Shown: positions 1-6,966 of the stretch, piece by piece
Layout of the letters: each line of letters begins with the position of its first letter
How positions within the stretch are numbered: the first letter of the stretch is position 1
Assembly (NCBI GenBank): GCA_900544995.1
Contig: UQXC01000044.1
Location: 1 to 16,543 of the forward strand
Length of the DNA stretch: 16,543 nt
Source of the DNA: an uncultured Collinsella sp.
Lineage (GTDB): Bacteria; Actinomycetota; Coriobacteriia; Coriobacteriales; Coriobacteriaceae
Reading direction: 5' to 3'
The notes under the pieces: generated by a model
What the model was told of the DNA's origin: nothing
The model's input: the letters and a program-made list of their open reading frames with translations, nothing else
Database searches by the model: none
Program-made: the position numbers and the translations under genes

Positions 1-99
1 GGCATAGACCTTCTGGTCATGCCTTGCCTTTTGAATGACAAATTGTCGCTCTGGGTGGCGCGCAGCGTCGACCGGTCCGCCGTTCGTCAGAACGGCGGA
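1..99. repeat. Structured repeat element, copy 1 (cut by window edge)
   Basis: This stretch is homologous to 7277-7378. It opens with a hairpin at 1-23 (GGCAT, bulged A, GACC, loop TTCT, GGTC, ATGCC) and closes with a hairpin at 77-98 (CCGCCGTTC, loop GTCA, GAACGGCGG). Between them is a conserved core containing TTGAATGACAAATTGTCGCT and GCAGCGTCGA. Compared with copy 2, both hairpins change sequence but keep pairing, so the fold rather than the sequence seems to be conserved. The 5' half, which in copy 2 pairs with the core, lies outside the window. The last hairpin sits 5 bases past the epimerase stop codon and may also protect that mRNA's 3' end. The transcribed strand is unknown. Confidence 0.6.
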
Positions 100-103
100 A
101 CCT

Positions 104-997
104 CTAGAGCAAGGTGACGCTAAAGCCACGTTTATCGGTGGCACCCGGCGCCAGCGTAATGGTGTTGACCTTGTGCTCAAAGACGTCATCCTCGGTGTCC
201 ATGGTGGTGTGGCCGGTCCAGGGCTCGAGCGCCACAAACGGAGCGTCGTTGGCGGCAGACCACACGCCGATGTACTTAAAGCCCTCAAAGTCGATCTTGA
301 CGCCGTGGCCCGACTTGCGGCCGCGCAGCGTGAGCGTGGAGCCCGGGGTATCGGTGAACATGATGGCATCGTTATCGAAGCTGCGGTGCGTGATGGGCAG
401 CACGTCCGAGTTATCGGGAGCCTTGTAACTGCCCTCGAACGTCATAAGACCGTCGGGCGTGATGATGGGGGCCTCGTTGGTCCAAGCCTCGATAAACGCC
501 AGCTCGTAATCCTCGAACGCCTCATCCTCGGCACCGGGGGCGGGCACGTTAAATGCAGGGTGACCGCCCACCGAGAACGGCAGGTCCACGTCGCCGGTGT
601 TGGTGACGGCAAAGGTCTGGGTAAGCGTGGCATCACCAGTCAGGGCATAGGTCATGTTGAGCTTAAAGTGGAAGGGGAAAGCCTTGAGCGACTCGGGCGT
701 ATCGGTGATCTCGTAGGTGACGGACGAGCCGTCCTCGGAGACCTCGACCAGCTTGTGTTCGACGATGCGCGCGAGTCCGTGGCGCGGCATCTCGCAGGTG
801 CCGGCCGCAGACGTCGCTGTGTTGTTGCGCAGCGATCCCACGATGGGGAACAGAATGGGCGCGTGTTTGCCCCAAAAGGCCGGGTCGCCCTGCCACAGAT
901 ACTCGTTGCCGTCGAGGGCAAGGCTCGTGAGCTGGGCTCCCATGGAATCGATGGCCGCGGTGAGGCCGCCGCGCTTGATGGTGGTGACGGTGGACAT
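104..997 (-). CDS. Aldose 1-epimerase family protein (LacX-like)
   Basis: The 297-residue protein belongs to the galactose mutarotase-like family (COG2017), which interconverts alpha and beta anomers of sugars in the cytoplasm. Visible family marks are WQGDPAFWGKHAPILFPIVG near residues 35-54, HGLAR near 73-77, GGHPAFN at 144-150 with the conserved His146, and ALEPWTG with Glu258 in the position of the catalytic base. The length is normal for the LacX-like subgroup. An upstream in-frame start would add 8 residues, but I chose the ATG at 995-997 because GGAGGA (plus-strand 1004-1009) lies 6 bases before it. It follows the membrane-protein gene on the same strand after about 80 bases, so co-transcription is possible. 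The sugar substrate cannot be read from sequence. Confidence 0.88.
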   Translation of the reverse strand: MSTVTTIKRGGLTAAIDSMGAQLTSLALDGNEYLWQGDPAFWGKHAPILFPIVGSLRNNTATSAAGTCEMPRHGLARIVEHKLVEVSEDGSSVTYEITDTPESLKAFPFHFKLNMTYALTGDATLTQTFAVTNTGDVDLPFSVGGHPAFNVPAPGAEDEAFEDYELAFIEAWTNEAPIITPDGLMTFEGSYKAPDNSDVLPITHRSFDNDAIMFTDTPGSTLTLRGRKSGHGVKIDFEGFKYIGVWSAANDAPFVALEPWTGHTTMDTEDDVFEHKVNTITLAPGATDKRGFSVTLL

Positions 998-1076
998 GCT
1001 ACTTCCTCCAAAAGTAAACAACAGTGTTGAGGGCTATTGTGCCACTCTTGGCGGCACGGAGAGGCGGCAGGCGCAG

Positions 1077-1943
1077 TTATTGAGCGATTGCGTAAAGGTC
1101 GAACCCGCCCTGCGGTGTGCTGTCGACCGTATCGGGCGCCTGCGAGTTAAAGCTCACGGGGACCATACGCTTTGAGGCGCGGAAGCGCGTGCCATCGGTG
1201 GCGACGGGCGGCTCGTCGACCGTGAGCTCGTAGTCGCCGGGCTTGAGCTCGATGCCGTCACCTTCGGAATTAACGTATTGGTACTCGTCGATTGCTTGTC
1301 CCTTGAGCGTGCGGCCCACGATATGGACGAGCATTTGGCTGTCGCCGCGCGCGGTATCCCACGTCGCGCCGTCCTTAACCTCGACCGACACATGCACCGA
1401 GCGCGTGCGGCTGAGCGATTGCTCGACGGACATCTCGACCTTGGCGGCGTCTTGGCGCTGCTGCTCGACATGGTCCCAGATGCTGCCGATTGCCGAGCAG
1501 GCGATAACGCCGGCCATGAAGGCGATGAGGATGGGGCCGAGCGGAGAGCGGCGCCCCGTGTCTTCCTCGCGAGCCAGGTCGGGGCGATGCGTGGGCGCAG
1601 GCGCCTGGGCACCCTGCGCGGGCACGTCGAGAATGCTGAAAGATGCCGTACTGCCGGGGTCGATGGTGTGGCGCGGTTGCGGAGTCTTTGCCGGCGAGAT
1701 GGACATATCGGCCGGCTCACCGAGTGTGGCCGTGGCATCGGTCTTCGCCTCATCGGCCTCGGCCTGGGCCCAGGCCTGTTCAAAGGTCAGGGGCTCGGCG
1801 GGGTCGGAGGCAGCATCCGTCTCGACGACATCGTTGCCGGCCTCGTCCTCGTCGCCCGACACGTCACGCGGCGCGGGCTCGTCCCACCCCTCGTCCGGAG
1901 CCTCGCCCTCGGTATACCACCATTCAAAGTTATCGATATCCAT
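1077..1943 (-). CDS. Single-pass membrane protein of unknown function
   Basis: I do not recognise a named family. The 288-residue protein has an acidic, low-complexity N-terminal half (residues 1-130, rich in Asp, Glu, Ala and Pro), one clear transmembrane helix at about 135-156 (GPILIAFMAGVIACSAIGSIW), and a C-terminal domain of about 130 residues probably outside the membrane. That domain has beta-rich stretches such as HVSVEVK and GDYELTVDEPP, which could form an Ig-like or adhesin-type fold. The second residue block has an FEWWY motif. The only Shine-Dalgarno candidate is AAGGGG, which overlaps the 10-base palindrome GGGGCGCCCC just before the ATG, so initiation might be limited by local structure. 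A TATAAG -10-like hexamer lies at 1985-1990 on the minus strand, without a clear -35. Confidence 0.75.
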   Translation of the reverse strand: MDIDNFEWWYTEGEAPDEGWDEPAPRDVSGDEDEAGNDVVETDAASDPAEPLTFEQAWAQAEADEAKTDATATLGEPADMSISPAKTPQPRHTIDPGSTASFSILDVPAQGAQAPAPTHRPDLAREEDTGRRSPLGPILIAFMAGVIACSAIGSIWDHVEQQRQDAAKVEMSVEQSLSRTRSVHVSVEVKDGATWDTARGDSQMLVHIVGRTLKGQAIDEYQYVNSEGDGIELKPGDYELTVDEPPVATDGTRFRASKRMVPVSFNSQAPDTVDSTPQGGFDLYAIAQ

Positions 1944-2028
1944 ACGGGGCGCCCCTTAGGCCTCGCAAATAAACACTTGCTAGCCTTATACCCCCAGATA
2001 GCGCCGGAGCTTGCCGGCATAGACAGGA

Positions 2029-2093
2029 AAACCGTCACAACATTCGACGCTTTTCCTCGTTTTAGAGATTTTCATCAAATGTTGTGACGGTTT
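2029..2093. repeat. 16-bp perfect inverted repeat, 33-base spacer
   Basis: AAACCGTCACAACATT at 2029-2044 is matched exactly by its reverse complement at 2078-2093. The spacer is AT-rich for this genome. The repeat lies in the 260-base divergent region between the membrane-protein gene and the MFS gene. It has no T-tract on either side, so it is not a classical terminator. It could be a transcript-end hairpin, a binding site or a miniature repeat element. Confidence 0.7.
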
Positions 2094-2113
2094 GGGCGAC
2101 TGGCTGACAGCGC

Positions 2114-2146
2114 AATGTGACAGAGGGACTGTCCCTTTGTCACATT
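2114..2146. repeat. 33-bp palindrome, copy 1 (GGGACTGTCCC type)
   Basis: The 33 bases pair end to end: AATGTGACA, G, AGGGAC, central T, GTCCCT, T, TGTCACATT, with one G-T wobble. A second copy of the same length and layout lies at 15150-15182. The two agree at 26 of 33 positions, and two of the base pairs change in a compensated way. It sits about 58 bases before the MFS start and could be a REP-like intergenic element or a leader hairpin. Confidence 0.75.
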
Positions 2147-2203
2147 CTGTTAGAGTTGCAGGGATTGAATCCCGCTTATTCATGCGACATTGGAGTGACA
2201 ACC

Positions 2204-3457
2204 TTGACCGCCGCAACCACGCCTAAAAGTAAGTCAACCGCCGCCGCGCTCTCCCCCGCGCGCACCAAGCTCTGCCTGGCGCTGCTCGTGCTGTTGGGAT
2301 TCTCGCTCGGCTGCTCCGAGTTCGTGGTCATCGGCATCGAAAGCGACTTGGCAACGGAGCTCGGCGTATCACTTGCCACTGCAGGCCAGCTCATCAGCGT
2401 GTTCGCGCTCGTCTACGCCATCGCTACGCCGGTGCTTGCGCTCAGCACGGGGCGGTTCCGCCGCTACCAGCTGCTCGTGTGCTACAGCATCGTCTTTGTG
2501 CTGGGCAATCTTGTCATGGCCCTGGCGCCCAACTTCCAGATGCTGTTTATCTCGCGCATCATCCTGGGCTCTGTCTCGGGTGCGCTGCTCGCCGTGGGCG
2601 TGACATACATCCCTGAGCTTCTGTCCCCGCAGCAAACCTCACTTGCCATCTCGGTCGTGTACGGTGCGTTTTCCGTGGCGATGGTCTTTGTGACCTCGAT
2701 TGGCAAGTTCGTGGCCGACACGCTCGATTGGCACGTGGCCATGTACGGCACGCTGACCTTTGCCGTTCTGATCTGTAGCGCGCTCGTGGCGTTTATGCCG
2801 CGCGCCGGACAGACCGACGAGCCCGCCACCTTCCGCGAACAGGCGGGGCTGCTGCGCGAGCCGAGCATCATCACCGGCATGCTCATCTTTTTGTTTGGCG
2901 TGGGGTCGGTCTATGTGTTCTACGGCTACGTGACGCCTTATCTGGAGCAGGTGCTGGGCATGGGCACGGTCGAAGCCAGTACCACGCTCATGGCCTACGG
3001 CGTGTTCTGCCTGATCTCGAACATCCTAGGCGGATGGATCGATGCGCGTTTTGGCATGAAGGCGCTGCTCGTGACGTTTGTGCTGCAGGCGGCAGCACTG
3101 GTCGGGCTGTTCGCCGTGGGTAGCGCCATGCCGCTCGCGCTCGTCTTTGTCTTTAGCCTGGCAATGCTCATGTACCTATTCTCGGTCTCGTGCATCACAC
3201 ACTTTATGGATGTGGCACGCAGCCGCCACCCCAAGTCAATGGTACTCGCAAGTTCGGTTGAGCCCATGGCGTTTAACGTCGGCATTTCGTTTGGCACCGC
3301 GGTAGGCGGCGCCGTGGTAAGCAGCGTTGGCATTGCGTACGTGGGCGCAGTGGGAGCCGCGTTCTCGCTTGTGGCCTGGGCGCTCACGCTGGTGACGATT
3401 AAGCTCGCCCGCTGGGAGCGTCGCTGTCAATCAGCACAGCCCTCGATGCGGGCATAG
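2204..3457 (+). CDS. MFS transporter, DHA1/AraJ-like efflux family
   Basis: The 417-residue inner-membrane protein has about 12 predicted hydrophobic helices and resembles the AraJ-like DHA1 drug or sugar efflux proteins (COG2814). Marks are GCSEFVVIGIESDLATELGV in helix 1 to loop 1 (about 36-54), the motif-A-like GRFRR at 83-87 after helix 2, and the helix 4-5 region with SRIILGSVSGALLAVG. I placed the start at TTG 2204-2206 because TGGAG at 2191-2195 lies 8 bases upstream; the only in-frame GTG nearby (2195) has no ribosome site. A 13-base palindrome GGGATTGAATCCC at 2161-2173 lies just upstream and could be an operator. The family is proton-driven, but the substrate is unknown. It appears to be monocistronic. 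Confidence 0.85.
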   Translation: MTAATTPKSKSTAAALSPARTKLCLALLVLLGFSLGCSEFVVIGIESDLATELGVSLATAGQLISVFALVYAIATPVLALSTGRFRRYQLLVCYSIVFVLGNLVMALAPNFQMLFISRIILGSVSGALLAVGVTYIPELLSPQQTSLAISVVYGAFSVAMVFVTSIGKFVADTLDWHVAMYGTLTFAVLICSALVAFMPRAGQTDEPATFREQAGLLREPSIITGMLIFLFGVGSVYVFYGYVTPYLEQVLGMGTVEASTTLMAYGVFCLISNILGGWIDARFGMKALLVTFVLQAAALVGLFAVGSAMPLALVFVFSLAMLMYLFSVSCITHFMDVARSRHPKSMVLASSVEPMAFNVGISFGTAVGGAVVSSVGIAYVGAVGAAFSLVAWALTLVTIKLARWERRCQSAQPSMRA

Positions 3458-3590
3458 GGACGAACACAGCCCAGGGCGGCGAGCAACCGGTGAAAACCGT
3501 CCCATACGAGTAGTGCTTATCCACCTGCAAGCTCCAGCAGTGCAATTTCATGTATTTCAGATACGCGAAATGCGCGTGGGGCAACTCAGA

Positions 3591-3626
3591 GGCGGCGGCA
3601 GTTCATTGTCTGCCGCCGCCTTTTAT
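3591..3626 (+). terminator. Rho-independent terminator hairpin
   Basis: An 11-bp perfect stem GGCGGCGGCAG / CTGCCGCCGCC with loop TTCATTGT is followed by TTTTAT. It lies about 134 bases after the MFS stop and is the likely end of that transcript. The opposite strand has no T-tract. Confidence 0.75.
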
Positions 3627-3653
3627 ACCGGATTTTATAGATATGTGGGGCGT

Positions 3654-3737
3654 TTACTCCATACCCAGCAGCTCGCGCATCTGAGTTGCGTAGTTAGATG
3701 CCATGTTGCCGTAGACAATCTGCACGCCGCCGTTAAC
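3654..3737 (-). pseudogene. Remnant of a PTS EIIB-domain C-terminus
   Basis: Read on the minus strand, this encodes VNGGVQIVYGNMASNY, a further 11 residues ending LLGME, then TAA. The pattern of a short beta strand, GG, a Q(I/V)V(Y/I)G turn and a closing helix resembles the C-terminal end of EIIB domains in glucose/beta-glucoside PTS permeases. An in-frame TGA lies only 8 codons further upstream (3762-3764), and no start or EIIC membrane region is present, so this is a fragment. It is flanked by two plus-strand terminator hairpins. The match is from memory of the family and rests on a short peptide. Confidence 0.45.
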
Positions 3738-3750
3738 ATGCACATGAGCC

Positions 3751-3784
3751 AGACCCCCGAATCAGCCCGTTTTGGGGGTCTTTC
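3751..3784 (+). terminator. Terminator-like hairpin before the acyltransferase
   Basis: AGACCCCC (3751-3758) pairs with GGGGGTCT (3774-3781), extended by GAA/TTT pairs toward the loop, and is followed by TTTCT on the plus strand. It lies immediately upstream of the acyltransferase promoter and would insulate that gene from upstream transcription. Confidence 0.6.
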
Positions 3785-3793
3785 TCGTCAAAA

Positions 3794-3822
3794 TGTACGC
3801 TAAATCCATGAGGGTATATAAT
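3794..3822 (+). promoter_or_regulatory. Candidate sigma-70-type promoter for the acyltransferase
   Basis: A perfect TATAAT at 3817-3822 is preceded, after 17 bases, by the weak -35 candidate TGTACG at 3794-3799. The start codon is about 38 bases after the -10 box, which leaves a short leader. Confidence 0.5.
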
Positions 3823-3860
3823 GGAACGCTCTGCTCGAATGCACGAATGAAGGGGTGATG

Positions 3861-4968
3861 ATGCCTGGTCACGAGAAGCGCGTCTTGTCGCTTGACGGCC
3901 TGCGAGGGCTCGGGGCGCTGATAGTGTTCCTGTATCACGTCGACATCATGGTCAAGCCGTTTGGCGCGGGGGGGTCCAAGCCTCTTCCCTGGCACCGCGT
4001 CGGTTATGGTGTTCTTCATCCTGTCTGGCATAGTGCTGTCTCTTGTTCCCTTTAAGCACATGGGAAACGGCGGGTACGACTGGCTTGGCTATTACCCAAG
4101 AAGGGTCGTCCGCCTTTGCGTGCCGCTGTTTGCGGCGATTGCGCTGGCCCTTCCTGCGGGCTACGTGGCCTGGCGCCTGGGGTCCACGTCGCGCTCCGCG
4201 CTTGCCGTCGCCTACGACGCGGGCCTTCCCGCTGCGGTTCATGACACCCTCATGCAGTTCGACGTGCTGTTCAACGTGTCCGATGGCGTCAACAACCTCT
4301 TTGGCGCGCAGCTCGTCCGCGTTGACTCTCCCGTCTGGTCCATGAGCTGGGAGCTCTGGTTTAGCCTTACGCTTCCGCTGGCCATCTGGTGCATATCAAG
4401 GATTCGCCGGACGGGTCTGGCGGTTGTTGCGGCCTTTATTGCGGTGCTTGTCTCGTACTGGACGGGCTACTTTCCGCTGCGCCTTTGCCTGATGTTCTGG
4501 CTTGGCGTCATGGTGGCCCGGCAATTCGACAAAATCAAGGTCGTCAAGCTTTCAATGCTGGCCGAGCTGGCGATGCTTGTGGCCTCCGTTGGTGTTATCG
4601 AGCTCTCGCTCGTGTGGCATCCCGGCGGGGTCCTCGAGGCGTTGGAGTCCACCGCCATGAACGCGGCCTGCCTGGTAGTGGTTGTCGTCGCGATCGCCGA
4701 CGGGTTCACGCGCCGTGCGCTCTCTGCGGCCCCCATGGTCTTTTTGGGAAAGGTGTCGTACAGCCTCTACCTTACCCACGCCATTGTCATCGGTGCGCTC
4801 GCTGCCCTGCTGCCCAGGCTCGGGATTGTCGACCCGCTCGCGATTGCCGCGATCTCGCTGTCCGCAAGCATGCTCGTCTCCGTTGCGTTCTGGCGCATAA
4901 TCGAGGTTCCCAGCATGAACCTGTCGCGCTCGCTGGCGTCGTCAGGGCCTAGGGACGCCGTTCGATAA
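3861..4968 (+). pseudogene. Acyltransferase family 3 membrane protein, frameshifted at a G7 tract
   Basis: The first segment (from ATG 3861, with AGGGG 5 bases upstream) encodes the typical N-terminus of OafA/YrhL-like acyltransferases (COG1835): SLDGLRGLGALIVFLYHV, with the conserved Arg15 and the catalytic-type His26 in the first membrane helix. The frame then fails at a run of seven G (3968-3974). The rest of the protein continues in the +1 frame from GGPSLFPGTASVMVFFILSG to the TAA at 4966-4968, with about nine more hydrophobic helices. Dropping one G joins the two parts into a 368-residue protein of normal family length. Such enzymes acetylate or otherwise acylate surface polysaccharides or lipids. 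A homopolymer at the break fits phase variation by slippage, but a sequencing or assembly error or simple decay would look the same. The phosphatase gene follows after 36 bases. Confidence 0.8.
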
Positions 4969-5004
4969 TGCGTCGTACTTGGCTTCGTTTGGAGAGAGCT
5001 GGTC

Positions 5005-5469
5005 ATGAATAGCCCCAAGCCCGTCCACCGCGTTCTCTTTGTCTGCCATGGCAATATCTGTCGCTCGACCATGGCCGAGTCGGTGTTTACCGAGCTCGTG
5101 CGCCGCGCTGGGCGCGAGGCGGAGTTTGTCATCGATTCCGCCGCGACCTCAACTGAGGAGATCGGCAACCCGCCACACCACGGTACCGCTGCCAAGCTAC
5201 GCGAGGTCGGAATTCCCGTCGTCGCACATCGCGCGCGTCAGGTGCGTCGCGCGGAGTATGGCGACTGGGACCACATTGTCTATATGGACGACGAGAACGC
5301 CCGCGGCCTGCACCGTATCTTTGGCAAGGACCCCGATGGCAAGATCTCGCGCCTGCTCGATTGGACCGAACGCCCCGGCGACGTGGCCGACCCCTGGTAC
5401 ACCGGCAATTTCGATGCCACCTACCGCGACGTACTCGACGGCTGCACCGCCATGCTCGAGCAGCTGTAG
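5005..5469 (+). CDS. Low-molecular-weight protein-tyrosine phosphatase
   Basis: The 154-residue cytoplasmic enzyme carries the family P-loop at the N-terminus, VCHGNICRS, with nucleophile Cys14 and Arg20 of the CX5R motif, and the general-acid loop ADPWYTG with Asp129 near the C-terminus. Both are in the expected positions and the length is normal. The more common form of the P-loop has Leu where this one has His15. These enzymes dephosphorylate tyrosine, often on bacterial tyrosine kinases that control capsule or exopolysaccharide synthesis, and are related to arsenate reductases. The ATG follows GGAGAGAG at 4991-4998. The gene lies 36 bases after the acyltransferase, so the two are probably co-transcribed, which suggests a cell-envelope role (inference). 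Confidence 0.92.
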   Translation: MNSPKPVHRVLFVCHGNICRSTMAESVFTELVRRAGREAEFVIDSAATSTEEIGNPPHHGTAAKLREVGIPVVAHRARQVRRAEYGDWDHIVYMDDENARGLHRIFGKDPDGKISRLLDWTERPGDVADPWYTGNFDATYRDVLDGCTAMLEQL

Positions 5470-5515
5470 GCGCTCGGGCGGCGCGGATATACGGGCCACG
5501 CCATCGGTATAAAAC

Positions 5516-5637
5516 GAGCGTGGATTTTCTCCCGCACACAAATTGAGCGTGGATAATCTCCCACTTTGAGCGTTCAAGGGCGCCCTAAACGGGAGAAAAT
5601 CCACGCTCATTATCTCGGTGGGAGATTATCCACGCTC
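5516..5637. repeat. Four-copy interleaved inverted repeat (A-B-A'-B')
   Basis: Two 18-base units in direct orientation, A (GAGCGTGGATTTTCTCCC, 5516-5533) and B (GAGCGTGGATAATCTCCC, 5545-5562), are followed by their exact reverse complements, A' (5591-5608) and B' (5620-5637). The offset between A and B equals that between A' and B' (29 bases). Perfect pairing (A with A', B with B') is interleaved; a nested fold (B with A', A with B') is also possible with two mismatches per arm. It fills the convergent gap between the phosphatase and the TIGR04076-type gene, ending 3 bases before the latter's stop codon. There is no T-tract. It may act as a two-way transcript end or a mobile REP-like element. 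Confidence 0.85.
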
Positions 5638-5639
5638 GG

Positions 5640-5969
5640 TTACTCGTCGACGATCTCGGCGAGCCAAACGTTCAGCGTATCGACCTCGGGGCAGCAGAAC
5701 TTTGCCGTACCGGGCTCGTTGCCGGGCACGGTTCCGCCATAGCGCAGGATATCGATATAGGGAAAGCCCACATGGCAGGCCATGGCGCACATCTTGCCGC
5801 GGTCTCGGTCGAAGTCAAAGACGTCGCCCGGCTTGTGACCATGGTGGCAGCGGCACGCACCCAGCTGGTCCACGCAGCTCACGCGGATGCGCGGACGCTT
5901 GCCACGCGGCGCGCCGAGCGGCTTGCTCTCGCCCTCAGGCTTGATGCCGCCCTCGCCAGCGTTACTCAT
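5640..5969 (-). CDS. Cys-rich TIGR04076-type protein of unknown function
   Basis: The 109-residue protein has seven cysteines (32, 39, 41, 61, 65, 92, 93) and a cluster CRCHHGH at 39-45. The order GD(V/x)F, C-x3-C, a P-Y-I-x-I-L-R-Y-GG segment (70-79), and FCCPE before a C-terminal VWLAE matches what I recall of the TIGR04076 family, whose function is unknown. The Cys and His pattern suggests metal or redox chemistry, which is inference. Its ATG overlaps the end of the kinase gene by 8 bases (ATGAGTAA), so it is translationally coupled to the kinase and likely linked to it in function. The first 25 residues are polar and probably disordered. Confidence 0.75.
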   Translation of the reverse strand: MSNAGEGGIKPEGESKPLGAPRGKRPRIRVSCVDQLGACRCHHGHKPGDVFDFDRDRGKMCAMACHVGFPYIDILRYGGTVPGNEPGTAKFCCPEVDTLNVWLAEIVDE

Positions 5970-6786
5970 GGTCGATCACGTCCAAGCAGGCCTCGATGGG
6001 AAGGCCGGCCGACTTGTCCTCTTGGTCGGCATTGCGCTCGATAAGCTCGGCCACCACGCGCATGGCGTCGGTCGTCGCACGCTGCAAGCTCCAGCCGGCC
6101 ATAACGCGACCCACGAGCACCGACGAGAACGTATCGCCCGTGCCCGGGAAATACACCGGGATCAGCTCAAAGGGAATCGTGAAGTACTCCCCCGCCACAT
6201 GGTCGTAGCCGATGACGGCACTCGCCCCGTCGACCTTGGCACTCGTAATGACCACCGACTTGGCGCCCAGCGCGAGCATAGCATCCACGAGCGCACGAGC
6301 CTCATCGGCCGTAATCTGTTCTGCCATAGGCGTATCGGTGAGCAGACACGCCTCGGTATAGTTGGGCACCGCGTAGTCGGCGCACTCGACCAGGCTGCGC
6401 ATAAGGCCGATGGTCGACTCGGGCACGCCAGCGTAGAGCCTGCCGTTGTCGGCCATGATGGGGTCGACAAACACCTTGGTGCCCTTTTGCGCGCGGCGGT
6501 GGCAAAAGTCCGAGATGATGCGTGCCTCTTCCTCGGTCACGATAAAGCCGGTCGAGATGGCGTCGAATTCAAAGCCGAGCTCCTCCCAGATGGCGAGACT
6601 CTGGCGGACATACTCCGTGGTGTCGTGGATGTAGAACTTGGGGTAGTTGAGCGTATCGGAAACGAGGGCCGTCGGCAGGTTGTGGATGCGATAGCCCATG
6701 TGCGACAGCACCGGCAACATGGCAGAAAGCGCGACCTTGCCGTAGCCGCACATATCGTTGATCAGCAGCAGCTGAGTGTTCTTCAT
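5962..6786 (-). CDS. Pyridoxamine/pyridoxal kinase (ribokinase-like fold)
   Basis: The 274-residue enzyme phosphorylates B6 vitamers in the salvage route to pyridoxal 5'-phosphate. The N-terminal NDMCGYGKVALSAMLPVL (10-27) and LVSDTLNYP (41-49) are typical of the pyridoxamine-kinase subgroup (COG2240). VDPIMADNG lies at 107-115, PNYTEA at 141-146, and the ATP-site and catalytic loop PGTGDTF at 214-220 with Asp218. A longer frame exists upstream, but I start at the ATG 6784-6786 because AAGGGGGA lies 6 bases before it and the upstream stretch (ALWRRRAAPDPRG) is not family sequence. The stop overlaps the next gene's start. Thiamin-precursor kinases share the fold, but the N-terminal motif favours the B6 enzyme. 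Confidence 0.9.
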   Translation of the reverse strand: MKNTQLLLINDMCGYGKVALSAMLPVLSHMGYRIHNLPTALVSDTLNYPKFYIHDTTEYVRQSLAIWEELGFEFDAISTGFIVTEEEARIISDFCHRRAQKGTKVFVDPIMADNGRLYAGVPESTIGLMRSLVECADYAVPNYTEACLLTDTPMAEQITADEARALVDAMLALGAKSVVITSAKVDGASAVIGYDHVAGEYFTIPFELIPVYFPGTGDTFSSVLVGRVMAGWSLQRATTDAMRVVAELIERNADQEDKSAGLPIEACLDVIDHE

Positions 6787-6966
6787 GAGTGTCCCCCTTG
6801 GGTCGGGCGCGGCGCGACGGCGCCATAGTGCGACTAAGTGTAGCGCAGGGAGCACGGCGGGCGGGCGCTGGCGCCGTGGAGGGCAAATTGTTGCGGATAG
6901 GTTTCGAAAATGGGAGGCAAATCACGGCGGTAGCGGCACAGTAGCTGCCACCTATTTACTACCATT

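Larger units (their letters stand above)
3458..3860. other. 400-base gap: contents
   Basis: This region holds no intact gene. It contains a strong hairpin with a T-tract (3591-3626), a short minus-strand PTS EIIB-like remnant (3654-3737), a second terminator-like hairpin (3751-3784) and a promoter for the acyltransferase (3794-3822). The part from 3458 to 3590 has a weak GGGACG...CGTCCC pairing closing a small CGGT-GAAA-ACCG hairpin, but I cannot assign it to any riboswitch class. Confidence 0.6.

Noticed and set aside
35..1030. 331-codon plus-strand frame opposite the epimerase
   Set aside because: The epimerase has conserved active-site motifs and a good ribosome site on the minus strand. 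The plus-strand frame is repetitive and starts inside the structured repeat.
3458..3590. Possible riboswitch or tRNA after the first MFS gene
   Set aside because: Only short helices, including a GAAA-capped 4-bp stem, were found. No known aptamer core or cloverleaf could be built.
5516..5637. Four similar units suggesting a CRISPR array
   Set aside because: Units are in two orientations with 11- to 28-base gaps, there are only four of them, and no cas genes are nearby.
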